From Sycobia sp. Sy_11 (taxonomy: Eukaryota; Arthropoda; Insecta; Hymenoptera; Epichrysomallidae): a stretch of DNA of 64,000 bases. Under the pieces are notes generated by a model, which had not been told where the DNA came from, ran no database searches, and worked only from the letters and a program-made list of their open reading frames with translations. Made by a program: the position numbers and the translations under genes. The stretch is from the NCBI GenBank assembly GCA_018907035.1, contig JACCIC010000015.1, positions 722,501-786,500 on the forward strand, written 5' to 3'. This document shows, one piece after another, positions 1-13,518 of the stretch (the first letter of the stretch is position 1; the number at the start of each line of letters is the position of its first letter).

Positions 1-65
1 GTGTGTGTGTATGTATGTATGTATGTATGTATGTATGTATGCATGTATGTATGTATGTATGTATA
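1..65. repeat. (GT)n/(ATGT)n microsatellite
   Basis: The window opens inside a tract of GT dinucleotides that turns into ATGT tetramers. The short open frame running through it is repeat translation and not a gene. It is followed by about 130 bp of more balanced composition (66-200) with no clear exon. Confidence 0.9.
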
Positions 66-1069
66 ACAATGCACACGCCGCACGCTGCTATTGAAAGCGC
101 ATCCAGCCGGATCAGTATCGCGGCATCACCCATGGTATTCGGCCTTGAATTTGATCTTGGACAGTGGGGCTTGGGAATTGAACATAATGTATATGTGAAG
201 TAATGGGAATATTACACGCCGCATGATTGAAAACTCCACTCTTGCGCGAGCAATTTCGTTCCTTATCCTATAACTCGAGGATAATACATATTCCAAAATG
301 GAAAAGCCCGCCTCTGTCTCTCGTAAGAACCAAAGGTGCGCGTAAACTGAAAGTGTACAATAACAAATTAAATTCGGTTCTGGGATCGACCTTGAATTTT
401 GTTCTTACGTAACCCCATTAGTGAAATTAAAAGTAGCGTCCTATATAATATATGTTTCGTTGTAAATAATGATCTGACTTTGAGCCCGAAAGAATTATTG
501 CTTGACTGTATTATACGGAATTGAGAAGTCTGTACAAAAGCCGCGCACACGCGTACAGCAGAAAAATTATTATTATTTTAATTTTTCACTAAAAATAGTT
601 TTTCTAGGTAGATGTGAGCGAGCTGCGTTTATAAAAATTGTCATTAATATAATTTCGGCGCGGTTCGAATTTATTTCCAAAATATATATAAAAATCAACG
701 CGAGGCGGCGATTAAATTTTCGTTGTCGACCATAAATAAGACTTTAAATTGTCTAACAATTGTTAGTAAACAAAAGCGCAAATTTCAAACGTTCAAATTT
801 AAAATTAGAGATAGAGAGAGAGAGAGAGATAATGGTCTTAATTTATTTAACATTGTCAACATGTTTTGAAAGTGCGCGCGAAGGTTCTCCGCTGGGGCGC
901 CAGAAAGACAATGAATACAGAGAACACGGGACGGAAGGTGTTGCGCGTATAATGCGGAATGGATAATTGTCGATTGTGTGATTTACGAGGCGACACTTGC
1001 CTACATACATACGCATTATAATTTTAGGCGAAAACGAGGAAAATTTGTAAACACGCCGATATTGCGAAC

Positions 1070-1290
1070 GCGTTGCCAGGCCCGTATGAAGCTTGGGTTG
1101 TCGCCCAGGCCCTCGTCTTCAGGAGGGGACTCGTCGTCCACGAAGTCGCCCTTCGTTAACGAAATTTCCTTCATTGGCGAGGCCCCGGTTTTTCTCGCAA
1201 AGAATCTGGATCTTTTGGACGAATTGTTACAACTTCGAACGATGCACGTATAATACGAGTCAAAGAGTAAAAAGAAATAAATGAGCAATT
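1070..1290 (-). CDS. possible coding exon, unidentified
   Basis: On the minus strand an open frame of about 90 codons contains an acidic stretch (DFVDDESPPEDEG) followed by GDNPSFIRAW. Codons in this part mostly end in G or C, unlike the AT-rich surroundings, which is what makes it look coding. A methionine (MKEISL) opens the best part. GT dinucleotides suitable as donors follow the FIRAWQR segment (CGC|gttcgc or GGC|gtgttt). I do not recognise the protein and found no partner exon with certainty. It could be the first exon of a minus-strand gene continuing left out of the window, or a chance frame. Confidence 0.3.
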
Positions 1291-1929
1291 TATTCGACCG
1301 CGATACTACATCCTGCAGAATAGTTTTCTTTTTTTTTTTTATGGAAAAAATAAACTGATCAAAGTAATTTATCCTTTATTTTTATCAAAAACGGCTGTCA
1401 ATTTGAAAAGGAATAATGAATATATAGTAAACTATGTACTATAGTTAAACGTCTTGAGCTTCTTTAGAAATGATGTGATTCTAAAGAAAAAAAATTTTAT
1501 TGAAAGCGCATAATTATGATTTGTGTCTCAATTCAAATATTAGCCGAAGACAAACGGAGAAATAATTCTTTGGTTTAAATTTTATGAGACTACAATTTTT
1601 TAAATATTATAAAATTTATAGTCTGAAAATTTATAATTAAATAAGTTCAAATTTTTTTGATAACTCGCATTATATGTATATATTTGAAGGGGTATAAAAA
1701 AAAAACATTATTTCGATGAGAGAGCGTTATCGGGCATTGATTGTAGTCGCGCCAGCCTTATATGCCAGTTCAATCCGACCCTGTGAGTTACTAAATCCTT
1801 TTCAAAATCTGTATTATAGATGAAAACATTGTTCCGTAACAAAAGAGTTGAAATTATAACTCGAGCCAGTACAGCGTGAAAAGACCTTACACTTTTGGAT
1901 CGCGCAACAACTTATAATAAACGGTCTTA

Positions 1930-1937
1930 CACACGCG

Positions 1938-1987
<50 letters not shown>
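1930..1987. repeat. (CG)n/(AC)n microsatellite
   Basis: Alternating CG then AC dinucleotides of nearly 60 bp. Open frames that run through it on the minus strand (Val-Cys repeats) are artefacts. Confidence 0.95.
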
Positions 1988-1989
<2 letters not shown>

Positions 1990-2039
1990 TACATAGCAGA
2001 TCAGTCGTAGCGTGGAGACATACATATATTTACTGCTGA

Positions 2040-2369
2040 AAACAAACGTATCTCGCGCTATAAGCGTTACGGCGCGCGAGAGCGAATCGCGCGGCACCTT
2101 GAAAACGCGAAACTGAACAAAACGTGGAAAATAGAATATATATATTGTATATATCGAACAATATACCTCCATATATAATTATTAACGTGTATATATGGGT
2201 CCCAACGAAAGTGCCGAGGACTCTCAGGTACGGGCTGCCGCTCTCGCCGAAAAGTGTCGCCGTAAAAGTGGGCCAAACCGACGAAAGCTTCGTCACGTCG
2301 TCGGAGCCAACGCTCTGTAACAAGAGCCGTTTTACCGCGCGCACGGCTAAACCTATTGCGTAGCTTCGA

Positions 2370-2415
<46 letters not shown>

Positions 2416-2660
2416 GGAACAAAAAACGAACAACGCCCATCATCGGCTAGGCAGGGACGCGCGCATTAACGATTTTATAACTCGACTCCTGAGGCGGCGC
2501 TTGTGTCACCCGCGGCGACCTTCCGGCGATCTCGATTCCGAGGCTACGATGCGACGAGCATCGGGTGCTCGCGAGAATTATTATCGTCTCGATGGTTCGG
2601 TGGAAATTGAAAATTGCATTTGCTCGCACTCCCGCGCTCGACTAGCAGTTAAAATTATCG
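2040..2660. other. CpG-rich block, possible promoter
   Basis: About 600 bp with many CpG dinucleotides and far higher GC than its flanks, interrupted by a (GA)n tract. The block reads open on both strands in places but shows no family motif. CpG-rich blocks with GAGA tracts are common at insect promoters. It lies upstream of the minus-strand exon candidate near 1.1 kb. The promoter role is inferred from composition only. Confidence 0.3.
2376..2412. repeat. (GA)n tract
   Basis: About 18 GA repeats inside the CpG-rich block. On the minus strand it is (CT)n and produces a Ser-Leu repeat in a spurious frame. Confidence 0.9.
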
Positions 2661-2758
2661 CTTTAGACGAGCGTGTATGTAATTAAAAGTAAATGAAGTT
2701 TTTTTTTTTTAAAGACAGCACATAAAGATCTTCATTATACTATTAGAATAGAGAGTAG

Positions 2759-2767
2759 TATATATAC

Positions 2768-2818
<51 letters not shown>
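2759..2818. repeat. (TA)n microsatellite
   Basis: Alternating TA of about 60 bp, first interrupted by AC and then pure. The roughly 5 kb to the right (2.8-8.0 kb) is AT-rich and holds only further simple repeats; I see no gene there. Confidence 0.95.
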
Positions 2819-2822
<4 letters not shown>

Positions 2823-4634
2823 TCTAAACTGACGAAATAGTGTCAAAATAATTGTTGTTTTTTTATATATTTTATGCGTTATTCCTATAGATTAATGGCT
2901 GTCATAGTCTGAATGTCGAATTATGTTACAAATAAATATAAGTTGTAACTCTGTAAAACGAAATTCGAAGTATATGAAACTTCTAGACCTATTTATATAC
3001 ATTAAACACGTTACCAAAAAAAATTTTTACATAGTTTACTCATATTTTATTAAAATATTTTTCTGATAGAACATTTTAATATGCTAATAGAAACTTCGAA
3101 ATTGCATCGAATTCATTTCAAGAATATATCAATAATTTCAAAATATTTTTCATCTATTTTTCATCCAATATCAGTATCCTCTAAACGAAGTATTTCCTTC
3201 TTAAATCGAAAATCGAAAATATGACGTATTATTTTTCCAATTCATTGTAAAATATTTTCATAATTTAAAAAATAATTTATAAAAAATAATTTAGTAATTG
3301 AAGACACAAAACAGCCTTTCAATATTTCAAAATAATTTAAAAATAATTTATATTTGTTCCGATCTGCTAGTAATACATATCTGTACATGTTAAATGTAAC
3401 GTAAGTCTTTAACCAATCGATTAATATTTAATGGATATCAATATAACACTGAAGCTTTACAGTAAATTTTGCACTGTTTATAAATACATCACTGTCACCT
3501 GCCGGCTTTGTCCTGTCAAACTTTCGAAATTTGGAACAATATACAAATATGCTTAATTAACAATATATGCTTAAATGGTTTCGTATCAATATCATAATAT
3601 ACGATAGGTTAATGAAGTACAACAATTATAGAATTGGATACACACACACACACACACACACACATTTATATACAATCGAGTGAAACGACCGATGTAGCGT
3701 GACTCGAGAGCGATGCACACTCCTGCATAAGAATAATAATAATATAATAATGATGTAGCAATACTCATTTAAAAAATGCGCTCGCTTTCGCATAACGGCG
3801 TATATAAATTGAGAATAATAATTATTATTCAATACAAATCGCGCAGGGAGCGCATGTTATATAGTAACGAGGCGCAACTTTTGGCATTACGCCTATATAT
3901 CGTATATACGTATATATATCTACGTATGTATATACACTATGTTGAGAACTTATATGAGTAAATTAGGCTAATGGATGTCAAGTATGGGCAGTGTAAACCG
4001 ATGTTGTTAAAAGCTAATATATATATATATATTGTTTATGTCCGCGATGATGAACAGACAATGATTTATTCAATATACGAAGGAGGCAGAATATAATCAT
4101 CCAATTTACAAGATACATACAGCTTCATGTACCAAATGACAATTAAACACTTAAGATATTTGAATAATTACGGGTGCGTAAAAGCACATAATACTTTTCC
4201 ATCACAGTTACGATTAATTCATGTGATTGTTGCTGTCGACAATCGCAGGTACTTTGTATAGATATAAATATTTATAACAAAATTGTTTTAAAGAAGTTTA
4301 TACATCAAAAAGCTTGAATTATTCCGAATTTATCGCGTATATATTACTAATATCAAGATAATGGCTTATTTTCAAGAATTCCACATTATTAGAATAGAAT
4401 TTGAAATACTTATTTCGATTTTGCGCTTTATTTCGTGCTCTAAAATGATAAATCTATCAGAATATTCCATATTTTATTATTCAGCGATTTTTTTTCTTTC
4501 TCTATATTATTGTTACTCATTGACTATAGGAAATGATCGATGAGCATATATATTAAATATTTAAATCAATGATTCCTCGACAAAGAATAAAAAAATATTC
4601 TTACAAATTCTCGCAAAAATCAGTTATTATAAGT

Positions 4635-4636
<2 letters not shown>

Positions 4637-4689
<53 letters not shown>

Positions 4690-4797
4690 GTTATTGAAAA
4701 AGCCATTTACAAATTTTATCATTTATATTGACATTCTGATTTTAGAAAAGAATCAATATTAGTCCGTATAAGAATGTAGATATAAATAAATAAATAA

Positions 4798-4840
<43 letters not shown>
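4637..4840. repeat. two (AT)n tracts with an (AAAT)n bridge
   Basis: A pure (AT)n run of about 50 bp (4637-4687) is followed after about 95 bp by AAAT tetramers (4783-4802) that pass into a second (AT)n run ending at 4840. Both runs are uninterrupted, so length variation is likely. Confidence 0.9.
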
Positions 4841-4842
<2 letters not shown>

Positions 4843-6832
4843 GTATACTTATTTTCGATATTAATATAACGCTATAAATCTGAAGCTATTAGTTTCGCCA
4901 AATGAACAACAATAAACCATGAATCATTGACATGAAATATGCAAATCTTAGAAATAAACTCTTAATATGCGTAGGGATATGTTATTTTTTTCAATAAATC
5001 GACAAGAACACATGATATTTAAACAAAAAGAATAATTACTGCCTTGCACGGACGTTAACATAGCAATAACTCAAATTTAACTTGCTTAAGTGAAATTATC
5101 TTAATAAATATATCTAATTCATAATATTTGCTTACGCATGTCATTGATGGATTAATCGATGAAAAGAAAAATTGTTTTTTTTTTTTTACTCGAGCAACAA
5201 AAATGTCTATATAAATGATTACTCATTCATTCATTGAGTGTAGTAGCTCGTATACATTAGACAATTACGATTTAGAGGAATTCGATTCCCTTATATGCGC
5301 GCAATATAAGTTTCCCCCTTGTCTTTATGCGCTCGGAAAAGATTTTGCAAATTGTTAAGGCACCAAACGTGTTTGAAAAAGTCTTTATTTTTCTTTTCCT
5401 GCACCATAAAAAAAGAGAAACAAATTTGGTATGGTATCTTTTGAATTGTTATAATTTGGCAGAATATCATAGCAAATTCTAAATAATAATATATAGATTA
5501 AATAAATGTATTAAGACAATGTTTAATATTTATACATGATTCGAGAAAATATTTTTTAGTTATTATTAGTTCATAGAAAAACACTTGCAGTTTTTCTTGC
5601 GATTGTTGCGTTCACTCAAAACTAATATGTGAACTTTGAAAATTCATTGATCGCCCTGGCAATGACTTACAAGAAAAAACTTTTATGAAAAACGAATATT
5701 TGTTAATTTATAAAAAAAATAAAATTCGTTTTGTTGTATATTAAAAAGAAAATTTTAACGGATAATTAGAAAAAAATTGTTATCCTAATGTACAATATTT
5801 GTAAACACTAATCCATTTAAAAATTGAACATTTTTATAACTCGTATATATCTATATATGTGTGTATACAATACATTTCATTGGACATTATATTATATTAT
5901 TGCATTATTATAAGTATTCAATCACTATTTCAATATTTGATTTTAACCGTTTACATCTAAATTTAGTTGTTTTATATAAACAGTTTCCATTATGTACTTT
6001 TTCAAAAGTTTAAGAATTTTTCATTATATATGTATAACTGAATATATATTCTATTATATTTATATATTAATTGAAATGGAAAGGTTCATTATTAATTTTT
6101 AATAATTGTTTATTTAATATAATGATGAGATGTAGAAGATTAAAATCAAATACTAAAATTGTCTATAACTGTATAATAATGCAATAATATCTATTAAAAT
6201 GTTTTATAAAATAACTGTAAAATTGATATCTATTATTATCAAAATGTAAAAAATATTAATTTTCATACATCGCATAACAACCTCTTAACCAAGAAATTAA
6301 GTAAATTAATAATAATAATGAATTCATTACGGGAAAAACATTGTAAAAAAATTAAAAATAAATGTGCAAGAAAAAATTATGATCAGTCAAGTGAAAGAGT
6401 ATTCGCTTTCTCTCTCTCTCTCTATATATATATGTATATTTTTTTTTTTTGAAAGAACCAGCGAGACGAGGTGTAGACAATTTGTAATGAGGAGCGAGGG
6501 AATGAGAGAGAAAAAACGGTATTAACGCGTGTAACGCATTCGTCCTTGGCAAGGCCCTAACCTACTTTAGCGAAAAATACAGATAAAAGAGCGCATTTCT
6601 GCTCGTAAAATTACACGAATATACCACCGGGTGATGCGTGCGCGCATTCAATGAGTCAGTATAATGCCAGAACCAGTATGTATATATATATATACGAAGA
6701 GCGAATAATAATTTAGCTCTTCTCGAGCCCATCCCTCTTGTCTCTTGCGCAAACGCGCATCGATGGGTACGTTGTTGTTTTTTCTCTCTGTTTTTCCATT
6801 TTCAGGAAGCTCATCAGAAGTATGAACGAGTA

Positions 6833-6834
<2 letters not shown>

Positions 6835-6872
<38 letters not shown>

Positions 6873-6984
6873 TTATAATATATGCAGCACCGCAATGCCC
6901 GATGACAAATCGCAAACTAATTGCAATTCGATATACGATTATACCGAGAATCTCATATTAGTGATATCATTCGTCATCACCATA

Positions 6985-7022
<38 letters not shown>
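6835..7022. repeat. paired (AT)n tracts
   Basis: Two (AT)n tracts (6835-6870 and 6984-7022) flank about 110 bp of mixed sequence. A short frame (MPDDKSQTNCNS...) begins in the spacer, but it runs straight into the repeat and has no family signature, so I do not call it. Confidence 0.85.
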
Positions 7023-7025
<3 letters not shown>

Positions 7026-8187
7026 GTGTCGAATATTTTTGAATATTTTTGAATTAAAAATTCTATATATTTCGCAATAGAGGAAACTTAATCGTTTCGA
7101 AGAACGCGTATGTTGAAAGTTGAAAAGAATGCGATTAACACAATAACGAGTTACCTATTTTTGACACAAATGGATATTACAGGAACGAGTATTATTTTAT
7201 GATTTTTTTTTTCATATAATATATAATATTTAGTAATAGATATAGTTTAAATCAAAACCGTCAATTTTAAATGCTTTTCAAATCTTGATCGAGACTTATC
7301 ATTGGTTGAACATGAATATGGAATCACGATCGCAAAGGAGCAAAGGACTCGGAACACTCCGACTGAAATAGTATTTTTTATAACAAAAGGACGTTTAATT
7401 TTTTATTTGAAAAAAAAAACAGTTAAAGTCAATTTAGTCGAAAGTGTTACTTGTCTGTGTATAATAATAACTAATAATAGTTATAAAAACTCCTCCAACA
7501 GGGATTTCATTCATCATTTACAGATAAATTAGTGTGTGTAGTATTTAAACACAGTATATGGACAAATCAACTTCTCTGATAGTCGAAAAATTTAAGACTA
7601 TATAAGCATATCCTAACTTTTCTTTTCTGCTACTCTTCTGAATGTGGTTTTTCAAATTTTCAATCCTATTTTAAGAAATTATTACAATGCACGATCGTTA
7701 CGTCACCTACACCCTCAGAATTGCGATGATTCGTTTTGGTGCCATACTTTCTTTATACATTCATTAAAAAAATTATCGTTTTCAATTTTATTTCATTAAT
7801 GCAAGTACGCCGATTTCATACTTCAAAAATAATTAATATCAAAGTTATTTATGTTCAGTATTTGTGCAGACACCATTGCTACTGAAAATTACTAAAGCAA
7901 CTCTATTACGCACCTATGTATTAACAAGTCATTCTATAGGTATACACCATTATACCGATCGGAGTTAAGCGCAATCATCCATCAGTGGATATAACTTTTC
8001 TATATATATATAGGGCGGAAGAGAAAAATCCAACGCGTCATAATACACCGGCGAGATACATAAAACATCCGAAACGTCCACGAGATTGCTTCGAAATGTT
8101 ACGTCAGCGCCCGCTCATTGAGCGCTGCGCCTGAAACGCAAGGAGCTGGCTCGATTAATGTTTCCTCGATTCGATTATTGCGGCTCG

Positions 8188-8190
<3 letters not shown>

Positions 8191-8222
<32 letters not shown>
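8191..8222 (+). repeat. poly(A) tract of 32
   Basis: Thirty-two uninterrupted A residues follow about 180 bp of CpG-rich sequence (from about 8030). A poly(A) end after GC-rich DNA could be the tail of a retrotransposed copy, but I cannot identify a parent sequence or target-site duplication. Confidence 0.8.
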
Positions 8223-8225
<3 letters not shown>

Positions 8226-8545
8226 TCGTTCACTCATATACATACATACGTACTACGATATTTGCGACGATCTTTTTCCTCGTGCATTGGTGGATTATGC
8301 GAGCGCTGAATCACACCGGAACCGCTGACGCGCAGAGCGCATATATTACCTTTTCATCGTCGATTTATATACTCCAACCTCGAACATCTATGAATGATAA
8401 TCACTCATCCCGAGCGATTTTTCCCGCAAGAATATATTATAACCATATATTATACATGGGTATATATAATGCGCTCGCTTCATTTCTAGACTTTACGTAC
8501 CATATAACTTCATAGTTGAGCCAATATCACTGCACTGTCTTCAAG

Positions 8546-8548
<3 letters not shown>

Positions 8549-8586
<38 letters not shown>
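8549..8586. repeat. (AT)n microsatellite
   Basis: Pure AT run of about 38 bp between two moderately CpG-rich stretches (8030-8520 and 8590-8740). No gene is recognised in either. Confidence 0.9.
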
Positions 8587-8590
<4 letters not shown>

Positions 8591-9479
8591 GCATAATCTC
8601 GCGAACGAAAGTGTAATGGTTCATTGCAAGGAGAGAGCTCTACATAATATGCCAGTAATTATGGCGCATCGCTCGCATAGTGAAACAGAATTAATTGGCA
8701 ATAAAAGCACTACTCCGCGCGCGTTTACAATACGCCGAATAATTCTCCGCCATATTATGTAAACTTACATTTCTCGATAATAAATTACTCAAATGGGTTT
8801 TTTTTTCTGTCTGTCTCCACGGATCTGTACCCCCCCCCCTCCGCCGCTGTGGCCATTACTCGAAATTTTACTGCACAATTATAAGTGAACTACTATTTTT
8901 TATAAAGAAAAAAAAAGAGAGGTAATGAAACATGCGGAAGTTTTGTCGTACAGTTCGGGTGATTAACATATTTGTCGTAAATATACAAACGAGTACACCG
9001 TGCACTGCGTACATTTAGTTTTTTTTTATTATAGTTTTAAGAAAGTAATTACGTAGTATATATTTATAATTTTCAGATGATGCATTTTTTTTCGTTCCAT
9101 AGTCATTTTATATTTATCGTGACTAATTTTTCAACGTTATAAAATTTTACTGCACACCTTGATACTAATATTTCTAAGTTTTTGAGTTAATAGTATTTTT
9201 TTAAATTATCGCTTTTATCCATTCTAGCAATTATTATGACAGCTATATTACTTGCTCGTATTGAATCTGCTATTTCAGAAGGTTGTATTTTGAATCAAAA
9301 TTATGGTTTCGTTTCAAAATAAAAAAATACATTGTTCAAAATATTGTCCGCCACTAGTTATGTTCATTGAGATAATTCGAGTAATTTGTACATTCCGTTC
9401 CAACAAAAGTTTCGTCCTTTGAGGGTAGAAACGAATTAAGGCAATTTTTCATACTTGAACTGAAGCGTATTCCAGTGAG

Positions 9480-10400
9480 GACATTCTGCATTGCTGAAAT
9501 TGAAAAAATAATCTTGTTTTTCAATTATTCCTTATAATTTTTTTCATTGGAACAAATGATAGTCAGAAGTGTCAAGGTCTCGGTTGTACGGCGAGTGGTC
9601 CAGAATTTCTAATTCGTTGTTTGCCAAATAATTTTTTATACAATATCCACGTGTGGCCGAACAGTGCCATAATGGAAAATGTATATCCCGTGTCCGGTTT
9701 CCGATCCTGGTCATTTTTCTCGCGATCCTCGTTTCAAATTCATCAATTGTATTAGGTAGAATGGTCCATCGACTGTTGCGTTCTGTTTCAGTAATTCATA
9801 GTAAATCACACTCTAATGATCCCACCCAATACAGAGCATTACTCTGTTTGGATGAATTTTTCGTTTTGGCAAGAATGGTATTGGATCACCAGACTTGGAT
9901 CCACGATTTTTTTTTTGCTCTTTAGACTATCGTAACAGATCCACTTTTCATCTTTACTAATAATGCGGAAGTCAAAGGACGGTGCTCCACGTTTCTCGGT
10001 GGCAAGTCGTACGATACCGGATTTCCCAACTTTTGGCTGAATACCAGTAATATTAGACGCTTGGAAAGGGCTGAATGTATAACTCTAACGATACAGCAAG
10101 TTCTTATTGCATTTGACGTGGATCTTGATCAAAGAATGTCTTCAAATCTTCACCGACAAAATTTTTGTTTGTCTTCTACACTCTTTGTTTTCGACATTAA
10201 ACATCATTAGTTTTTAATGGTTCTCTTAAATGAATTGATTGATAGTCTTTATCAGATTCAACGGTCATACGAAAGTCAGCAAATGTTATTTCTTTAATGG
10301 GGAATTCCTGTTTTTTGTTCGAAAAATGTAAGGATCGAAAAATTTTACTTTCAAATACGAATCAACGTAATTTTTGAATGAACGTAACCGACAGAGGTCT
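9480..10400 (-). pseudogene. decayed mariner-family transposase
   Basis: Conceptual minus-strand translation in three frames gives ordered pieces of a mariner (DDxD) transposase. These are a helix-turn-helix part (GEDLKTFFDQDP...), the first catalytic block with its Asp kept (SKDEKWICYDSLKSKK), then a block like FHYGTVRPHV where the second catalytic Asp has become Tyr, and a third block (HSPYNRDLDTSDYHLF) with Asp kept. Frameshifts and stops separate them, so no protein can be made. I could not find terminal inverted repeats. The 90-codon plus-strand open frame overlapping it (9653-9925) is its shadow. Confidence 0.7.
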
Positions 10401-11349
10401 TTTCAATCTCGTAACAATAACAATATTTCGTTCCCCAAATAAAAATAAGAGATTTCATTTAAGAAATAAAAACTGATATTCAAGCATCCTTTGACCAAAT
10501 TTTACATCTTCTTTATTTAATATTTTTTTGACTAATGCTGACTCAGAATGAAGCTACTCAGGAATGCCATTGTTTTTTTTTTTTTTTGTGCACGTAAACG
10601 TTGCATTCTGTATATTGAATAGCCGACACGACTGTAGCAATCGATCGTGCAACTTTTTTTTACAAGAATATATCAATGATCAATCTATATCAGTGACATA
10701 AATACACAATAAATTTCAATTAATGCAAAGTATATCTTCGCTTTTTTGGGTAAAAACAGCTACACTATCAGCAAAAAATGATCAATATTGCCTTATAACG
10801 ACGTAGAACAAAAGATTGAATATTTTCAAACCTCCTCGAGTGAACGTATAGAAATTAATATCGTGATCCAATCGTGTAACTTACTTCCGTGCCGATCGCG
10901 CAAAAAGGAAATTCAAACAAATTATGCAACGTCAACCTGCATATGCTCAGTTACAAAAGAAAAAAAAAGGAGGAAAAACACAATCGGTTTCGCAAATAAT
11001 ACAATCACTGCACATTTTACATTGATAGCGAAACGACGTGTAATTAGGCATCAGTTTTAAAAAAGAAAAAAAAACTCAATACCGAGTATTCGGCCAATAT
11101 TGATAATTGGCAGGGTATATGCGTGTACAAATGTAATGCGAATAACTCACGGCAAAAGGTTGGAATAATTATTTTCGAACTTTGCGCTATTTTCGCGGCC
11201 GGGGAAAGGCAAAACCGGAAATGATAAATGTATAAACGTGATTGATCTCGTGCGGTTGCGCTTAGTGTCGGCACACACACACACATACAACCAGTTATTA
11301 TATTATAGAGGCGTTTAAAATTTATATAATATTTTTTCTCTCATTGCAG

Positions 11350-11360
11350 AGCTGCCGCTA

Positions 11361-11414
<54 letters not shown>

Positions 11415-11437
11415 TATACAGTGATATATAGAGAGCC
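11350..11437 (+). other. 5' UTR exon segment of the tetraspanin gene
   Basis: A good splice acceptor (pyrimidine-rich tract then TTGCAG at 11344-11349) precedes the start codon by 88 bp, so an upstream non-coding exon probably exists. This leader contains a pure (TA)n tract (about 11361-11406) within 35 bp of the ATG. The upstream exon was not located. The CpG-richer DNA at 11.04-11.28 kb is a candidate promoter area. Confidence 0.55.
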
Positions 11438-12963
11438 ATGGGTTACGACACGGAAATGGACGGCTGCGGCCGGTGCATGAAGTACACGCTTTTCATCGTG
11501 AATTTCATCATTTTCGTAAGTATACTCACCTGTTTATTATAGATATATTTGAGTGAAGGAAAACACGTGCACGCACACACACACTAACATTCAAAGCCGG
11601 TTTTAAGCAATATTAAGCGCCGGTATATTATGCTTATTTCAAATTTGTGTGTACAGTATTTAATTTTCTTATTCTTATATTTCTGCAGATACTGCATGAT
11701 TGCGTTGCAGTTTAGTCTTGTATATAGACACTATAAGGAAACGTTACACGTAATTCTGAAGTATACCAAGCTATATAGAATTCCTCTATATATTAAGCTT
11801 AAGAACATTGCTATAGAAAATATATCAAGCATTTTAGATGTGTATTATTTATGTGTGTCCAACACAGTAGGCTAATCCAGGCACAATAATTTTCGTATTT
11901 TGAAATATGGAGATATATATATGTGTATATATAACTGACTCAGAGGCTCGGAATCAGGCCATAATAAAAGCTACTGCAAACATATAAATATACCTATATT
12001 TTTAACACTGAAGTCACTAGTCATGATCTTAGCCAAACTGTTTCTAAGAATGATATTTCTAAATTTGAGAATGGCATAATAGTACTCATACGCACGGCGA
12101 CTTCTCTATTAGATCATCGACAATTCATTCCAATATATATATATTAATTTGTAACTGATTTCAAGAAAGTAGATTCTTAAAATATGTATAGAAATATTAT
12201 AGAAATATCTATATGTTCAGATTTCTATAAATATATTTCTATAGATTCTCAGTTTACGATTGCATTTGCAAAATGTTCAGCAATGCACAGAAAACTTGCG
12301 TACAGAAATTATCTGATTTTATAAATTCGTGTACATCATGTTTTATACTTTACGAATAACTTCCGGTTAATTATGCAATATATATCTGTAAATCTTCGCA
12401 CAACTTTGGTCTTTAATATCTCTACAATAACTATAGGCGAAAACACTATGTTTTTCTTTGAGTTGCAGTGCTATGAAAAATTTAACATCAGAATATAGCT
12501 TAAAAATACTGTGAAATTAATTTTAAAACTATAATTAAAAATTGTACTTATTTCGATTGTTCTGAATTAAATTAATAAATATTTTTATCGGTCTTACTGT
12601 CTTTATAATATAATACATGAACTAAATGGTCAGCCAAACTGTCCTTGTTTATATGCACCCCCGAAGAATCTGAAATAAAACTTATTACTACAATAAAAAA
12701 TAAAAATTAAAAATAATAGATAATTAAAATTTTTAAATATAAAATTAATAATAAAATAAAAATAAAAATAAAATAATAAATAAGATAAAAATAATAAAAA
12801 CAATATTCTATGTTAGTAAAAGACAACCTGACTGCCCCTACCACCTTAAATTTAGATTCACCATTGATGTCCGACGTTTCGAACCGCTACGGTTCATCCT
12901 CAGGAACTAAACTATTAATTTAATTTTAAAACTAATAGCCCAGTCATTTAGATAATTAATATT

Positions 12964-13023
<60 letters not shown>

Positions 13024-13464
13024 TATAATTTAAAAATTAAAAATTTTACTTTATATCGACTGTTTTGAATTAAATTAATAAATATTTTTTTATCACTATT
13101 ACAGTCTTTATACTATAACATATTATACTTAAATATATGATACTAAAATAAATAAAATATAAGACTGAATTTGCTCATTTGACTTAGCTAGCCGTCAGTA
13201 TATGTATATATAGATTTTGGTACTATATGAAATTATGAGAAATTATAGAATATTATATTATATTCAACAATATAAAACTGAAAAACGTACGTGCGCCATT
13301 GCGAAATTTTTCAGAAAAAATATATTAGTGGCCTCGAGGAGAGGCAGTTAAAAATACTTATCAATGCTAATTTTTTTTAGTGTGTAATAAACTATTAGAA
13401 ACTAGTTACACGTTCATATTATAACAAAGGGTAGGATATTGTATTAAAGTTGAATTACCTATAA

Positions 13465-13518
<54 letters not shown>

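Larger units (their letters stand above)
12530..13115. mobile_element. non-autonomous repeat with direct terminal arms and a hammerhead-like motif
   Basis: Two copies of the same roughly 85-bp sequence lie in the same orientation at about 12530-12615 and 13027-13115. Both contain GAATTAAATTAATAAATAT and then a TTACTGTC or TTACAGTC-type block. Between them are a block shared with the 63 kb repeat (CTGTCCTTGT...CACCC, then GTTAGTAAAA...CCTGACTG), a hammerhead-like motif on the minus strand, and an (AC)n run. Direct or inverted long arms with ribozyme motifs are known for Penelope-like elements and retrozymes; the assignment is inferred. It sits in intron 1 of the tetraspanin gene and has no open frame. 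Confidence 0.5.

Noticed and set aside
6795..6835. CTGATGA followed by GAAAA on the minus strand
   Set aside because: The seven bases between the two cannot form stem II and no stem I is present.
7945..7995. CCGATCGGAGTTAAGC resembling 5S rRNA
   Set aside because: Only this short block matches; the sequence on both sides does not follow the 5S order, unlike the 51.9 kb island.
8815..8850. C-rich run as a possible regulatory site
   Set aside because: A simple homopolymer-like tract with no supporting context.
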